Positions 25,955-33,726 of a stretch of DNA of 44,094 nucleotides are shown one piece after another; the stretch's first letter is position 1, and every line of letters begins with the position of its first letter. The notes under the pieces are model-generated. The model saw only the letters and a program-made list of their open reading frames with translations, had not been told where the DNA came from and searched no databases. Both the position numbers and the translations under genes were made by a program. The stretch is from Clostridiales bacterium (GTDB lineage: Bacteria; Bacillota; Clostridia; Lachnospirales; WQUN01), in contig JAISVZ010000071.1 of assembly GCA_031271295.1 (NCBI GenBank), positions 1-44,094 of the forward strand. Reading direction: 5' to 3'.

Positions 25955-26011
25955 TTTATCATAATTCATAATATAATATTAAGTTGCACAGAGGAAAGAC
26001 GGTGAGTTTTT

Positions 26012-26491
26012 ATGTATTGCAAGGGTGATAAAATCGTACACCCATTGTACGGAGCCGGCGTAATTGAAGATCTCGAAGAAAACGAGGTGGAGGGCGTTGG
26101 CGAAATGTTTTATGTGCTTAATATACCCGTATCTAACCTAAAGCTAAAAATCTCGGCGCGAAAAGCTGAAATAAGCGGGTTACGCGAGGTGCACCAAAAG
26201 GATGAAGTTATTAGCATAATTAAAAGCTCAGCGTTTGTAGCGGTTAATATGTCGGATAACTGGAATCAGCGCTATAAGGATAATTTGGAAAAAATCAAAT
26301 CCGGCAGCTTGCAGGATGTGGCAATCGTTTTCAGAAATTTAATGAAACGTGAAAAAAACCGTTCCTTATCCAGTGCGGAAAAAAAGATACTAACTACGGC
26401 AAAACAAATTATCATCAGCGAAATAGCCCTTTCGCAAAATATTGAAAAGGGCGTGGCGGAGGAAATTCTGCTTACAACAGTTGGTGAATAA
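26012..26491 (+). CDS. CarD-family transcription factor
   Basis: The 159-residue product starts with the RNA-polymerase-interacting fold of CarD/TRCF (KGDKIVHPLYGAGVIEDLEE, then YVLNIPVSNLKLKIS) and continues with the helical DNA-binding half (residues about 80-159, WNQRYKDNLEKIKSG, SLSSAEKKIL). CarD binds the polymerase beta subunit and stabilises open promoter complexes. Length and domain order are normal. The ATG follows AGAGGAAAG. It has its own promoter and terminator. Confidence 0.92.
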   Translation: MYCKGDKIVHPLYGAGVIEDLEENEVEGVGEMFYVLNIPVSNLKLKISARKAEISGLREVHQKDEVISIIKSSAFVAVNMSDNWNQRYKDNLEKIKSGSLQDVAIVFRNLMKREKNRSLSSAEKKILTTAKQIIISEIALSQNIEKGVAEEILLTTVGE

Positions 26492-26538
26492 TCTGAGCAA
26501 CTCTATCGTAGCTTTTAAAGCTTATGGAACAAATTGCT

Positions 26539-26561
26539 AAAGCGGGGTACCGCTTTTTTTT
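26539..26561 (+). terminator. Rho-independent terminator of the carD-like gene
   Basis: A seven-bp stem AAAGCGG/CCGCTTT with loop GGTA is followed directly by an eight-T run. Confidence 0.85.
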
Positions 26562-26703
26562 ATGGCTGGATACGCGCAATGGCGCCGCGCTGCTCGCCCA
26601 TGCATCCGCAGGCCGGATACGTCTGCAGCGAAGGGTTTTTCAACCAATGCTGGGCACGCAGGGAAGCCCGCGCCGGAAAATTTGCAACCAAGGAGATGAC
26701 AAA
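26562..26703 (+). promoter_or_regulatory. GC-rich leader before the spore-protein gene
   Basis: The 142 bases between the terminator and the spore-protein start are far more GC-rich than usual for an intergenic region here. The last 55 bases contain GGGC...GCCC and CGCGCCGG and end in TTGCAACCAAGGAGAT, where AAGGAG is the ribosome site. Similar sequences precede rplM and helD on the other strand and recur at about 37650-37712. ORFs that run through it (for example from 26524) are probably artefacts. It may be a structured regulatory RNA or a short dispersed element. Confidence 0.45.
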
Positions 26704-26868
26704 ATGGCTAAAGAAAAGCCTTTAACCCAAAACGATATTTTAAAGTACGAAATAGCGGAGGAACTTGGGCTTACCGATAAAATAAACCAAACGGGGTGGA
26801 AATCCCTAACGTCTAAGGAAAGCGGCCGTATAGGCGGGCTTATGACAAAACGGAAAAGAGCGAAATAA
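26704..26868 (+). CDS. Small acid-soluble spore protein, alpha/beta type
   Basis: This 54-residue protein matches the alpha/beta-type spore DNA-binding family: a helix with LKYEIAEELGL, a linker with GWKSLTSKESG, and the signature GRIGGLMTKRKR. Such proteins coat spore DNA and protect it from UV and heat, and are degraded by the germination protease. It is slightly shorter than the Bacillus types but normal for clostridial ones. The start at 26704 is set by AAGGAG eight bases upstream. A spore-specific sigma-G promoter would be expected but I could not identify one. Confidence 0.85.
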   Translation: MAKEKPLTQNDILKYEIAEELGLTDKINQTGWKSLTSKESGRIGGLMTKRKRAK

Positions 26869-27609
26869 ATGTACAACTCATTTGCGTATGTATACGATTT
26901 ATTCATGGATGGCACGCCTTACGAAAAATGGGCTTCGAATTTGGAAAGGCTGTTTAAAAGGTTCAAACTCTCGCCGAAGCTTATTTTAGATTTGGGGTGC
27001 GGAACGGGCGGCGTAACAATTCCCATGTCCCGGCGCGGGTATGAAATGATTGGCGTGGATATTTCTGTGGATATGCTTAATATAGCAAGAGAAAAAGCCG
27101 CCGCTTCGGAGTTGGATATTTTGTATTTAAATCAGGATATGCGCTCTTTTGAGTTGTACGGTACTGTTGACGCTTGTATTAGCGTATGCGATTCTATGAA
27201 TTACATTTTAAACCCCGCCGGGCTTAAAAAAGTTTTTAAGCTTGTTAAAAACTACTTAAACCCCGGCGGATATTTTATTTTTGATTTAAACACGCTGTAC
27301 TTTTTCCGGCAGCTTGCAAGCAGGGGGTCTTTCGGCGAAATAAGGGAAAATTGCGCGTTTATCTGCGAAACAGGTTACAGCGAAAAAAGGCGCGTTATGG
27401 AATACTGCGTTGATGTGTTTGTGCAAAATGGTGACATTTACAACAGATTTTCCGAGGTGCATTTTGAACGCGCTTACGCCATGGACGAAATTGTGCCGCT
27501 TATAGAGCAAAGCGGTTTGAATTTTCGCGGAGTTTATGACGCAAAAACGCTAAAGGCAATTTCCGCGGAAAGCGAGCGGGTTTATGTTTGTTGCTGCAAA
27601 AGTACATAA
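26869..27609 (+). CDS. Class I SAM-dependent methyltransferase
   Basis: The 246-residue product has a Rossmann methyltransferase fold: LDLGCGTGGVTIPM near residue 39, GVDIS at the end of strand two, LNQDMRSFEL, and SVCDSMNYI. It resembles small methyltransferases of unknown substrate common in Firmicutes. It starts on the base after the spore-protein stop, without a clear ribosome site, so it may be translationally coupled. Its last codons overlap the long upstream reading of hslO, but the preferred hslO start lies downstream. Confidence 0.85.
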   Translation: MYNSFAYVYDLFMDGTPYEKWASNLERLFKRFKLSPKLILDLGCGTGGVTIPMSRRGYEMIGVDISVDMLNIAREKAAASELDILYLNQDMRSFELYGTVDACISVCDSMNYILNPAGLKKVFKLVKNYLNPGGYFIFDLNTLYFFRQLASRGSFGEIRENCAFICETGYSEKRRVMEYCVDVFVQNGDIYNRFSEVHFERAYAMDEIVPLIEQSGLNFRGVYDAKTLKAISAESERVYVCCCKST

Positions 27610-27622
27610 AAGGAGACATTTC

Positions 27623-28492
27623 ATGAGTGACTATATTCTTCGGCTTACAATAGAAAATTCCGCTGTAGCGTTTATCGCGTTAACAACGGAAACGGTTAAC
27701 GAGGCGGCGCGTATTCACCGCTCTTCGCCCGTGGTAACGGCGGCGATGGGGCGGCTTATTACGGCGGCGGCGATGATGGGCGCACAGCTTAAAAATGATT
27801 CGGATTTGCTCACGCTAAGCATAAAATCCGACGGCCCTGTTGGCGGAATTGTCGCAACGGCTGATAAAAACTCAAACGTTAAGGCGTACCCGTTTGTGAG
27901 CGATGTGGATTTGCCGCTAAATAGCAATGGCAAGCTTGATGTGGCGGCGTGTGTGGGAAAAGGTAATTTAAATGTCGTTATGGATTTGGGGCTTAAAGAG
28001 CCGTATGTGGGAACGGTTAAGCTTGTTTCGGGCGAAATTGGCGACGATTTGGCGTATTATTTCGCTGTATCGGAGCAAATACCCTCCGCAGTTTGTCTTG
28101 GCGTATTGGTGGATAGGGATTATTCGGTGGCGCAGGCGGGCGGGTTTTTAATGCAGATGCTCCCCGGCGCATCGGACGAGCTAATTACCCGCATTGAGGA
28201 AAAGCTGAGCGGGTTCGACGCGATAACAAGTTTTTATGAAAGCGGTAAAACTCCCTACGATTTGGCGGAGTATTTTTTTGAAGGTTTGAATTATACGGTA
28301 ACTGAAAAAACTGACGTTAACTTTTTCTGCAATTGCAGCCGCGAAAAGGTGGAAAAAGCTCTTATAAGTTTGGGCAGGGAAGAGCTTGCGAAAATACTGA
28401 ATGAGGACGGCAAAGCGACCCTGCACTGTCATTTTTGCCGCAAGGATTACAGCTTTGACGAAGGGGATTTAAAGCGGATATTGGAATCCTAA
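27623..28492 (+). CDS. hslO: Redox-regulated chaperone Hsp33
   Basis: ATG 27623 follows AAAGGAGAC, giving 289 residues; an upstream start at 27584 would overlap the methyltransferase. The N-terminal domain (ILRLTIENSAVAFIALTTETV, GRLITAAAMMGAQL, SIKSDGPVGG) and the C-terminal zinc site (CNCS ... CHFC) are diagnostic. Under oxidative stress the four Cys form disulfides, the zinc leaves, and the protein holds unfolded clients. All four Cys are present. Confidence 0.95.
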   Translation: MSDYILRLTIENSAVAFIALTTETVNEAARIHRSSPVVTAAMGRLITAAAMMGAQLKNDSDLLTLSIKSDGPVGGIVATADKNSNVKAYPFVSDVDLPLNSNGKLDVAACVGKGNLNVVMDLGLKEPYVGTVKLVSGEIGDDLAYYFAVSEQIPSAVCLGVLVDRDYSVAQAGGFLMQMLPGASDELITRIEEKLSGFDAITSFYESGKTPYDLAEYFFEGLNYTVTEKTDVNFFCNCSREKVEKALISLGREELAKILNEDGKATLHCHFCRKDYSFDEGDLKRILES

Positions 28493-28527
28493 GTTACTGC
28501 ACAGCGTACGTATTTTACCTCTAAATT

Positions 28528-28570
28528 AAAAGCCGGAGTTCAGGAAAAATTCCCGAAGCCCGGCTTTTGT
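28528..28570. terminator. Bidirectional terminator between hslO and the GH3 gene
   Basis: AAAAGCCGG (28528-28536) pairs with CCGGCTTTT (28560-28568) around an inner imperfect hairpin. T-runs exist on both strands, fitting the convergent genes on either side. Confidence 0.8.
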
Positions 28571-28578
28571 AATATTCC

Positions 28579-30555
28579 TTACTCCGAAACCGCTACATTT
28601 TCCTCCAGCACAACCGCCGAAGCGTCGGAGCATATTTGAATAGCGCAGTTTCCCGCTTCCACAGACCAGCCGCTTTTTTTCATATCCCAGTAGGAAAAAT
28701 CCCGTTTGGTTAACGTAAAGGTAACGGTTTTAACCTCGCCCGGCATAAGCGCAACCTTTTCAAACCCGCGAAGTTCGCGCACGGGGCGGATAATTTCTTT
28801 TTTTTCGGGCGCGGCGTAAAGCGCAGCAAGAGCCTTGCCGTAAACATCCCCTGTGTTTTTAACGTCCGCAGATACGGTTATCGTATCATCATCCGCTTTA
28901 ATGGAATTTTTACTCAGCTTCATATTACTGTACGAAAACGTTGTGTAACTTAACCCGTACCCAAACGGATAGCGTACCTTCATATTTTTCGTGTTGTAAT
29001 ACCGGTAGCCCACGAATACGCCCTCGTTATAGGCTGTTACGCCGTCCTCGCCCCGGTAGAACAAATAAGACGGGTTATCCTCCAATTGATACGGAATTGA
29101 TTCAGGCAAAAACCCGGAAGGGTTTACCCTGCCAAACAGTACGTCCGCAACCGCGGAAGATACCGCCTGCCCGCCCAAATACGCCTCGATAATCCCCTTC
29201 GGGTAATCAGCCCACGGCATTTCCACCGGAGAACCGTTGTACAATACCACAACAGTATTTGGCTGCGCCTTGCACACCTGTTCAATAAGTTCGTTGTGGC
29301 TTTTCGGCATACGCATGTTTGTGCGGTCAAACCCTTCGGATTCCATCTCTTCGGGAAGCCCGGCAAAAACAACAGCTACGTCGGCGGCTTTTGCGTTTGC
29401 AACCGCCTCCGCAAGCAGCTCGGGGTTGGTTTCCTGGCCGGAAAGCCCGTAACCTTCGGCGTATGTAACATCCGCGTAACACGATACTGTTTGCACCGCG
29501 TCATCAACCTTATAAGCGTTTACGTGGCTTGAACCGCCGCCCTGATAACGCGGTTTTTTGGCGAAAGCGCCAATTAGCGCTACTTTTACCCCGCCTTTAA
29601 GCGGCAGAATGTTACCCTCATTTTTAAGCAGAACGATGGATTCCGCGGCAATTTTGCCCGCCAATTCGTGGCCTTTTTCCAAATCCTCCGCGTCGTTCCC
29701 GCGGCCGCCGACGGCTTTTTTTACGAGATTCAATATGTTTTCACAGGCAGTATTTAACGCCTCTTCCGAAAGAGTTCCCGCTTTTACCGCGTCAACAATT
29801 TCATGGTCGGTTTTTGTTTCCGTTGGCATGGTTAAATCGCATCCCGCTTCCACCGCGCCGGCGCGGTTATGCGTTGCGCCCCAATCGCTCACAACAACGC
29901 CGTCAAAACCCCATTCGCCGCGTAAAACTCCTGTTAAGTATTTTTTATTTTCGGTGGAAAACGTACCGTTGAGTTTATTGTAAGACGCCATAACAGTCCA
30001 CGGGGACGCTTTTTTAACAACGGTTTCAAACGCGCTTAAATATATTTCACGCATCGTGCGTTCGTCAAGTTCGGAAGAGCCGTCCATTCTGCGGTGTTCC
30101 TGGCTGTTGGCAAAAAAATGCTTTACGCTTGTGCCAACGCCTTCTTCCTGCACGCCTTTAACAAATTCGGCGGCAAGTTCGCCCGCAAGGTACGGGTCCT
30201 CGCTGAAATACTCGAAATTTCTGCCGCACAGCGGGCTGCGTTTAATATTTACGCCCGGCCCTAAAAGAACGTCCACCTTCTGTGCGCGTGCCTGCCTTCC
30301 AAGTTCGCGCCCCATTTCGTAAATAAGGTCCCTGTCAAAAGACGCGGCTGTAAGGCAAGCCGCCGGAAAACATACAGCCGGTTTTGCCTTGCCGGAATCG
30401 TCAAGTTCGCGCCTAAGCCCGTGAGGACCGTCGCTAGTCCAAATTTTTTCAATGCCGAGGCGCTCAATTGCTTCGGTTTGCCATCTGTCATACCCGGAGC
30501 AAAGCGATGCCTTTTCTTCGAGCGTCAGGTTTTTTACCAGTTCTTTTACGTCCAT
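28579..30555 (-). CDS. Glycoside hydrolase family 3 (beta-glucosidase-like)
   Basis: This 658-residue cytoplasmic enzyme (no signal peptide) has the GH3 barrel (SDGPHGLR, GPGVNIKRSPLCGRNFEYF, KHFFANSQE), the nucleophile Asp in VVSDWGA near residue 223, the alpha/beta sandwich with a likely acid/base Glu in ESEGFDR, and a fibronectin-III-like C-terminus. It lacks the PA14 insert of longer members, so it is compact but complete. It should cleave beta-linked glucosides or xylosides taken up by the cell. AAGGAG lies about 11 bases before the ATG. Base composition matches the housekeeping half of the window. Confidence 0.92.
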   Translation of the reverse strand: MDVKELVKNLTLEEKASLCSGYDRWQTEAIERLGIEKIWTSDGPHGLRRELDDSGKAKPAVCFPAACLTAASFDRDLIYEMGRELGRQARAQKVDVLLGPGVNIKRSPLCGRNFEYFSEDPYLAGELAAEFVKGVQEEGVGTSVKHFFANSQEHRRMDGSSELDERTMREIYLSAFETVVKKASPWTVMASYNKLNGTFSTENKKYLTGVLRGEWGFDGVVVSDWGATHNRAGAVEAGCDLTMPTETKTDHEIVDAVKAGTLSEEALNTACENILNLVKKAVGGRGNDAEDLEKGHELAGKIAAESIVLLKNEGNILPLKGGVKVALIGAFAKKPRYQGGGSSHVNAYKVDDAVQTVSCYADVTYAEGYGLSGQETNPELLAEAVANAKAADVAVVFAGLPEEMESEGFDRTNMRMPKSHNELIEQVCKAQPNTVVVLYNGSPVEMPWADYPKGIIEAYLGGQAVSSAVADVLFGRVNPSGFLPESIPYQLEDNPSYLFYRGEDGVTAYNEGVFVGYRYYNTKNMKVRYPFGYGLSYTTFSYSNMKLSKNSIKADDDTITVSADVKNTGDVYGKALAALYAAPEKKEIIRPVRELRGFEKVALMPGEVKTVTFTLTKRDFSYWDMKKSGWSVEAGNCAIQICSDASAVVLEENVAVSE

Positions 30556-30617
30556 TAAATAGTCAGCTCCTTCTGAGTTACGTTTCTTGTATTTTTCGGC
30601 GTTCGCCGTCAGAAACT

Positions 30618-30645
30618 ATTATACACAATTTAATATTAAGTTGCA
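30618..30645 (-). promoter_or_regulatory. Possible promoter of the GH3 gene
   Basis: On the minus strand TATAAT (30618-30623) is preceded by GTGCAA at 17 bp or TTGTGC at 19 bp spacing. The -35 match is weak. It overlaps a 28-bp sequence shared with the carD leader. Confidence 0.4.
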
Positions 30646-30680
30646 CAAAAAAAAGACGCTCCGTAAACCGAAACGCCTTT
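30646..30680 (-). terminator. Rho-independent terminator of the rplM-rpsI operon
   Basis: On the minus strand AAGGCGTTTCG pairs with CGGAGCGTCTT through 11 bp (three G-U pairs), loop about GTTTA, followed by a run of Ts. It lies 20 bases after the rpsI stop. Confidence 0.8.
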
Positions 30681-30701
30681 TGGAAACTGGTTTTAAAATA
30701 A

Positions 30702-31094
30702 CTATCGTTTGGAGAATTGCGGCGCCCTTCTGGCGCCCTTTAAGCCGTACTTCTTTCTTTCTTTCATGCGCGGGTCGCGGGTTAAATAGCCCGCTTTTTT
30801 AAGCGCCGGGCGAAGTTCCGCATCCGCCTGAAGGAGCGCGCGCGAAATGCCGTGGCGGATAGCGCCCGCTTGGCCTGTAAAACCGCCGCCCGTTACGTTA
30901 ACCTTAACATCAAATTTTGAAAGAGTATTGGTTAAAACCAACGGCTGGCGAATTATCAGCTTAAGCGTTTCAAGGCCGAAGTAATTATCCATATCTCTTT
31001 TATTTACTGTAATCTTGCCGCTGCCGGGCGAAAGATATACCCTTGCAACCGAGCTTTTCCTTCTGCCCGTTCCGTAATATCTTGCTATATTCAA
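30702..31094 (-). CDS. rpsI: 30S ribosomal protein S9 (uS9)
   Basis: The 130-residue protein has the family hallmarks: [16 protein letters not shown] at the start, [19 protein letters not shown] in the middle, and the basic tail ending RAPQFSKR that reaches the ribosomal P site. It is second in the conserved rplM-rpsI operon, 31 bases after rplM, with GGAGG before the start. Confidence 0.98.
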   Translation of the reverse strand: MNIARYYGTGRRKSSVARVYLSPGSGKITVNKRDMDNYFGLETLKLIIRQPLVLTNTLSKFDVKVNVTGGGFTGQAGAIRHGISRALLQADAELRPALKKAGYLTRDPRMKERKKYGLKGARRAPQFSKR

Positions 31095-31125
31095 GTGAAA
31101 ACCCTCCTATTTCAAAATTTAACCT

Positions 31126-31563
31126 TTAAATTTTAATTTCTAACGCTTCCGGTTTTTGTGCCTGGTTTTTATGCTCCGGCCCGGCGTAAACGTGCAGTTT
31201 CTTAAACATTTGCCTGCCAAGCGCACCCTTTGGCAACATGCCTTTTATTGAATGCCTTAAAACTTCCTCCGGTTTTCTGTTTAACATAACGCGAAGCGGA
31301 GTTTCTTTTAAGCCGCCGATGTATCCGGAATGGTGCCTGTATACTTTTTGATCTAACTTTTTGCCTGTAACTTTTACCTTTTCAGCGTTTACGATAATCA
31401 CATAATCCCCGGTATCTAAAAACGGGGAAAATATCGGTTTGTGTTTCCCGCGAAGAATTCTGGCTACCTCCGTTGAAAGCCTGCCCAGAGTTAAACCTTC
31501 GGCGTCAACAACGAACCATTTGCGCTCGATATCCGACGCTTTGGTAATATATGTTGTCCTCAT
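31126..31563 (-). CDS. rplM: 50S ribosomal protein L13 (uL13)
   Basis: ATG 31563 behind AAGGAGGTT gives 145 residues starting [16 protein letters not shown]. Family segments include [45 protein letters not shown]-like [10 protein letters not shown], and [13 protein letters not shown] longer reading to 31623 runs into the leader and is rejected. It is the first gene of the operon. Confidence 0.97.
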   Translation of the reverse strand: MRTTYITKASDIERKWFVVDAEGLTLGRLSTEVARILRGKHKPIFSPFLDTGDYVIIVNAEKVKVTGKKLDQKVYRHHSGYIGGLKETPLRVMLNRKPEEVLRHSIKGMLPKGALGRQMFKKLHVYAGPEHKNQAQKPEALEIKI

Positions 31564-31687
31564 TAAAATGAACCTCCTTGGATGCATGGGGAAAGCGGCG
31601 CGAACTGTTTTGCCGCGCGGCAAACCTTAAATTTCCGGTTTAAAAATATGTGCGTACGGCATCCGGGGCTATTGGATTTTCGTAAGC
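31564..31687 (-). promoter_or_regulatory. Structured 5' leader of rplM (candidate L13 leader)
   Basis: From the predicted transcription start to the ATG there are about 124 bases. They contain GGATGC (plus-strand 31659-31664) that can pair with GCATCC (31580-31585) just before the ribosome site. Between them lies a perfect 16-bp palindrome TTTGCCGCGCGGCAAA. Firmicutes rplM genes are known to carry an autoregulatory L13 leader; whether this fits that family needs a covariance search. The 3' half closely resembles the helD leader. Confidence 0.6.
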
Positions 31688-31693
31688 GCAGTA

Positions 31694-31722
31694 ATTATAG
31701 TATATTAATTAAACGGTGTCAA
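31694..31722 (-). promoter_or_regulatory. Sigma-A promoter of rplM-rpsI
   Basis: On the minus strand TTGACA (31717-31722) and TATAAT (31694-31699) are exact consensus hexamers 17 bp apart. Confidence 0.92.
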
Positions 31723-31726
31723 CGAA

Positions 31727-31776
31727 AAAAAACCGCTGCGGAAAATTTTCGTTAAAAAATTTTCCCGCGGTTTTTT
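31727..31776. terminator. Terminator downstream of the LiaX/YvlB-like gene
   Basis: AAAAAACCGC pairs with GCGGTTTTTT-type sequence around an inner AAAATTTT hairpin. T-runs on both strands make it able to act in either direction; it ends the minus-strand gene at 31846-32247 just before the rplM promoter. Confidence 0.8.
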
Positions 31777-31845
31777 GAAGAAGTTAGCGCGTTGCTTTAC
31801 ATTTCATTGCGTTACGCCGGTAATGGTTGAGCTTTTGCGGTTTGC

Positions 31846-32247
31846 TTAGTTTTCGCGCGGCTCGTCATCCGCCGGTTCTTCATCGGTATCCGCGCTCTCG
31901 TTTGCGCCGCAATCCGGTTCCTTGGGTTCTAAGTTTTTAATACTTTCATAAAGCGCCTTTGAGATGTCGTCCACAACGGACGCGGTTTTTTCCATAACCT
32001 TTTTGGTGGTGCTTCTAACCTTAGGCTCCATATCCTTAAACGTGTGCTCGATTTTCGACCCGAAATCCTTCGCGAAACTTTCAACGGACTGTGAAAATTT
32101 ACGGATTTTTTCCTCGGCGTTAAAATCCTCGTCCCAGTATTCCCTCATCGGCTTTTTGCCAACGGCTTCTAAAAGCTTTGCCGCCTCGTCGGCTGAAATT
32201 TTACCTTCCCCTAACATTTGCAGGATGTACATTCTTTCTTCTTTCAT
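31846..32247 (-). CDS. LiaX/YvlB-type N-terminal (SHOCT-like) domain protein
   Basis: This 133-residue protein starts with the short helical domain seen at the N-terminus of YvlB and LiaX (MYILQMLGEGKISADEAAKLLEAV). A predicted helical, partly coiled segment follows (about 45-105), and a very acidic tail (DTDEEPADDEPREN) ends it. It lacks the large beta-helical DUF4097 part of full-length LiaX. Related proteins take part in envelope-stress sensing. The role here is not clear. ATG follows TGGAGGT. Confidence 0.75.
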   Translation of the reverse strand: MKEERMYILQMLGEGKISADEAAKLLEAVGKKPMREYWDEDFNAEEKIRKFSQSVESFAKDFGSKIEHTFKDMEPKVRSTTKKVMEKTASVVDDISKALYESIKNLEPKEPDCGANESADTDEEPADDEPREN

Positions 32248-32402
32248 TTTTCATACCTCCATTAATAGATTATGTTTTTATTATTTACGGCTGATACAAT
32301 GATATACGGCACCGTACCGCAAAAAGTTTACAATATGCCGCTTATTTTTTTGCGTTGCCGCCTTGAAATGATAGCTTAGAAACCGCTGAAAATAATCGCG
32401 AT

Positions 32403-32431
32403 TTGTTTTTCCCGGTTTTGCGTGGTAGAAT
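32403..32431 (+). promoter_or_regulatory. Promoter of the Gx-transporter gene
   Basis: TTGTTT (32403-32408) and TAGAAT (32426-32431) are 17 bp apart, 35 bp before the start codon. Both hexamers are near consensus. Confidence 0.5.
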
Positions 32432-32465
32432 TACAAGCGTTTCATATACCAAACGGAGGATAACA

Positions 32466-32972
32466 ATGCGCAAAACCAAAAAAATTGCAGTTCTTGGGCT
32501 TTTACTTGCCATAATTCTGATTCTTACAACATTAGAGCATATGCTGCCGCCATTGCCTTTTATGCCCCCAAACGTAAGGCTTGGGCTTTCCAATATTGTA
32601 ACAATGTACGGCGCGTTTTTTATAAGCCCCGCTTCGGCGGTTGTTTTAACCGTTCTTAAGGCAGGTTTTGTACTGCTTACGCGCGGCCCGGTTGCGGGGG
32701 TTTTAAGTTTATCCGGCGGCATTATTTCAATTCTTGTAATTATTATAGCAAATTTAGTATCCGGCGGCAAAATTTCTTACGCGATGATAAGCGTGTGCGG
32801 CGCTCTCGCGCATAACTTCGGGCAGTACGCCGCAGTTTCGGTTCTTATAGGTTCGCCGTATCTTGCGTATTATTTGCCTGTTTTAATACTTACGGGCGTT
32901 GTTATGGGTATCGTAACCGGTACGCTTTTAAAATACGTTATGCCCGCGCTTAAAGAAATTACGCGCGAATAA
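32466..32972 (+). CDS. Gx transporter / heptaprenyl-diphosphate-synthase component I-like membrane protein
   Basis: ATG 32466 follows ACGGAGGA; upstream in-frame codons lie in the promoter. The 168-residue protein has about five hydrophobic segments and the conserved LEHMLPPLPFMPPNVRLGLSNIV and GPVAGVLSLSGGIIS segments of the Hpre_diP_synt_I / Gx transporter family. Members often sit beside polyprenyl synthase or ThiW/RibU-like transporter genes, suggesting a substrate-capture subunit of an ECF-like transporter. The true substrate is not established. Confidence 0.85.
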   Translation: MRKTKKIAVLGLLLAIILILTTLEHMLPPLPFMPPNVRLGLSNIVTMYGAFFISPASAVVLTVLKAGFVLLTRGPVAGVLSLSGGIISILVIIIANLVSGGKISYAMISVCGALAHNFGQYAAVSVLIGSPYLAYYLPVLILTGVVMGIVTGTLLKYVMPALKEITRE

Positions 32973-32982
32973 ACATTTAAAC

Positions 32983-33699
32983 TTACTCCAAAAACTCCGC
33001 GCTTTTCAGGTAAATGCCGCTGTGCGCGGCAAGGAAAACCTCCGAAGCCTTAATCAGTTTTTCCTGCGCTTCACCGTTTAGCTTAAACGAAAACACTTCC
33101 TTAACGTCCTTTTCAAGAATATAGTTTAAGGCATAAACCGCAGTTTCCGAAATATCGGTGTGTTTTCCGCTTACGCAGTTTGCGCAGGATAACCCGTACC
33201 CGCCAAAAACCAAATTTTCGGTTTCGCCGCACGAAAAGCAGCTATCCAAAACCGGGGAGAACCCGCAAAGCTGCATAAACTTAAATTCATAAACCGCGCG
33301 TAATAATTTTAAATCCATAACGCCCTTTTCCATGCTTTTAAAAGCGTAAAGCAACAAGTTTAAAATCTCATCCACTGTTTCGCCCTCAAGCACGGTTTTT
33401 TCCGTCAGCTCCATTAAATACGACGCGTAACATATGGTATTGTAATTTTCGGCAATTTTGCCGAATTTGTACACGCTCTGCGCCTCGTTTACCGAATAAA
33501 AACCGTTGCCCGCGAAAATTACAAAATCCGAAAGGGTGAAATACTGCGCGGACGCGTGAAATTTGCTCTTGGGCTTTTGCGCTCCGCGCGCGCTAAGGCG
33601 CAGCTTGCCGTACTCAAAGGTTAGAACAATAAGCGTTTTATCCGCTTCGCCGCTTATATATTCCTTTAGAACAATTCCTCTTGCCTTAAGTGTGCCCAC
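32983..33699 (-). CDS. recO: DNA repair protein RecO
   Basis: The 238-residue protein starts at GTG behind AAGGGAAGGGGG. It has the N-terminal OB-fold (ARGIVLKEYISGEADKTLIVLT, YGKLRLSARGAQKPKS) and the C-terminal helical domain with a four-Cys zinc site (CFSCG ... CANC). RecO anneals single strands and loads RecA with RecR. It converges with the Gx-transporter gene with only about 10 bases between. Confidence 0.95.
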   Translation of the reverse strand: MGTLKARGIVLKEYISGEADKTLIVLTFEYGKLRLSARGAQKPKSKFHASAQYFTLSDFVIFAGNGFYSVNEAQSVYKFGKIAENYNTICYASYLMELTEKTVLEGETVDEILNLLLYAFKSMEKGVMDLKLLRAVYEFKFMQLCGFSPVLDSCFSCGETENLVFGGYGLSCANCVSGKHTDISETAVYALNYILEKDVKEVFSFKLNGEAQEKLIKASEVFLAAHSGIYLKSAEFLE

Positions 33700-33726
33700 G
33701 CAGACTCGCCCCCTTCCCTTTTGCCT

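Noticed and set aside
26524-26703. Upstream N-terminal extension of the spore-protein frame, and overlapping 63-residue frame at 26534-26725
   Set aside because: They cross the carD terminator and GC-rich leader and lack ribosome sites; the spore protein starts cleanly at 26704.
29558-29983. 141-residue plus-strand frame and several others opposite the GH3 gene
   Set aside because: They are antisense shadows of a GC-rich gene with clear GH3 motifs.
31564-31623. N-terminal extension of rplM
   Set aside because: It translates the leader and lies before a strong ribosome site; L13 proteins start at the MRTTY-type sequence.
32342-32770. 142-residue minus-strand frame
   Set aside because: It is the antisense of the Gx-transporter gene, whose strand has a family match, ribosome site and promoter.
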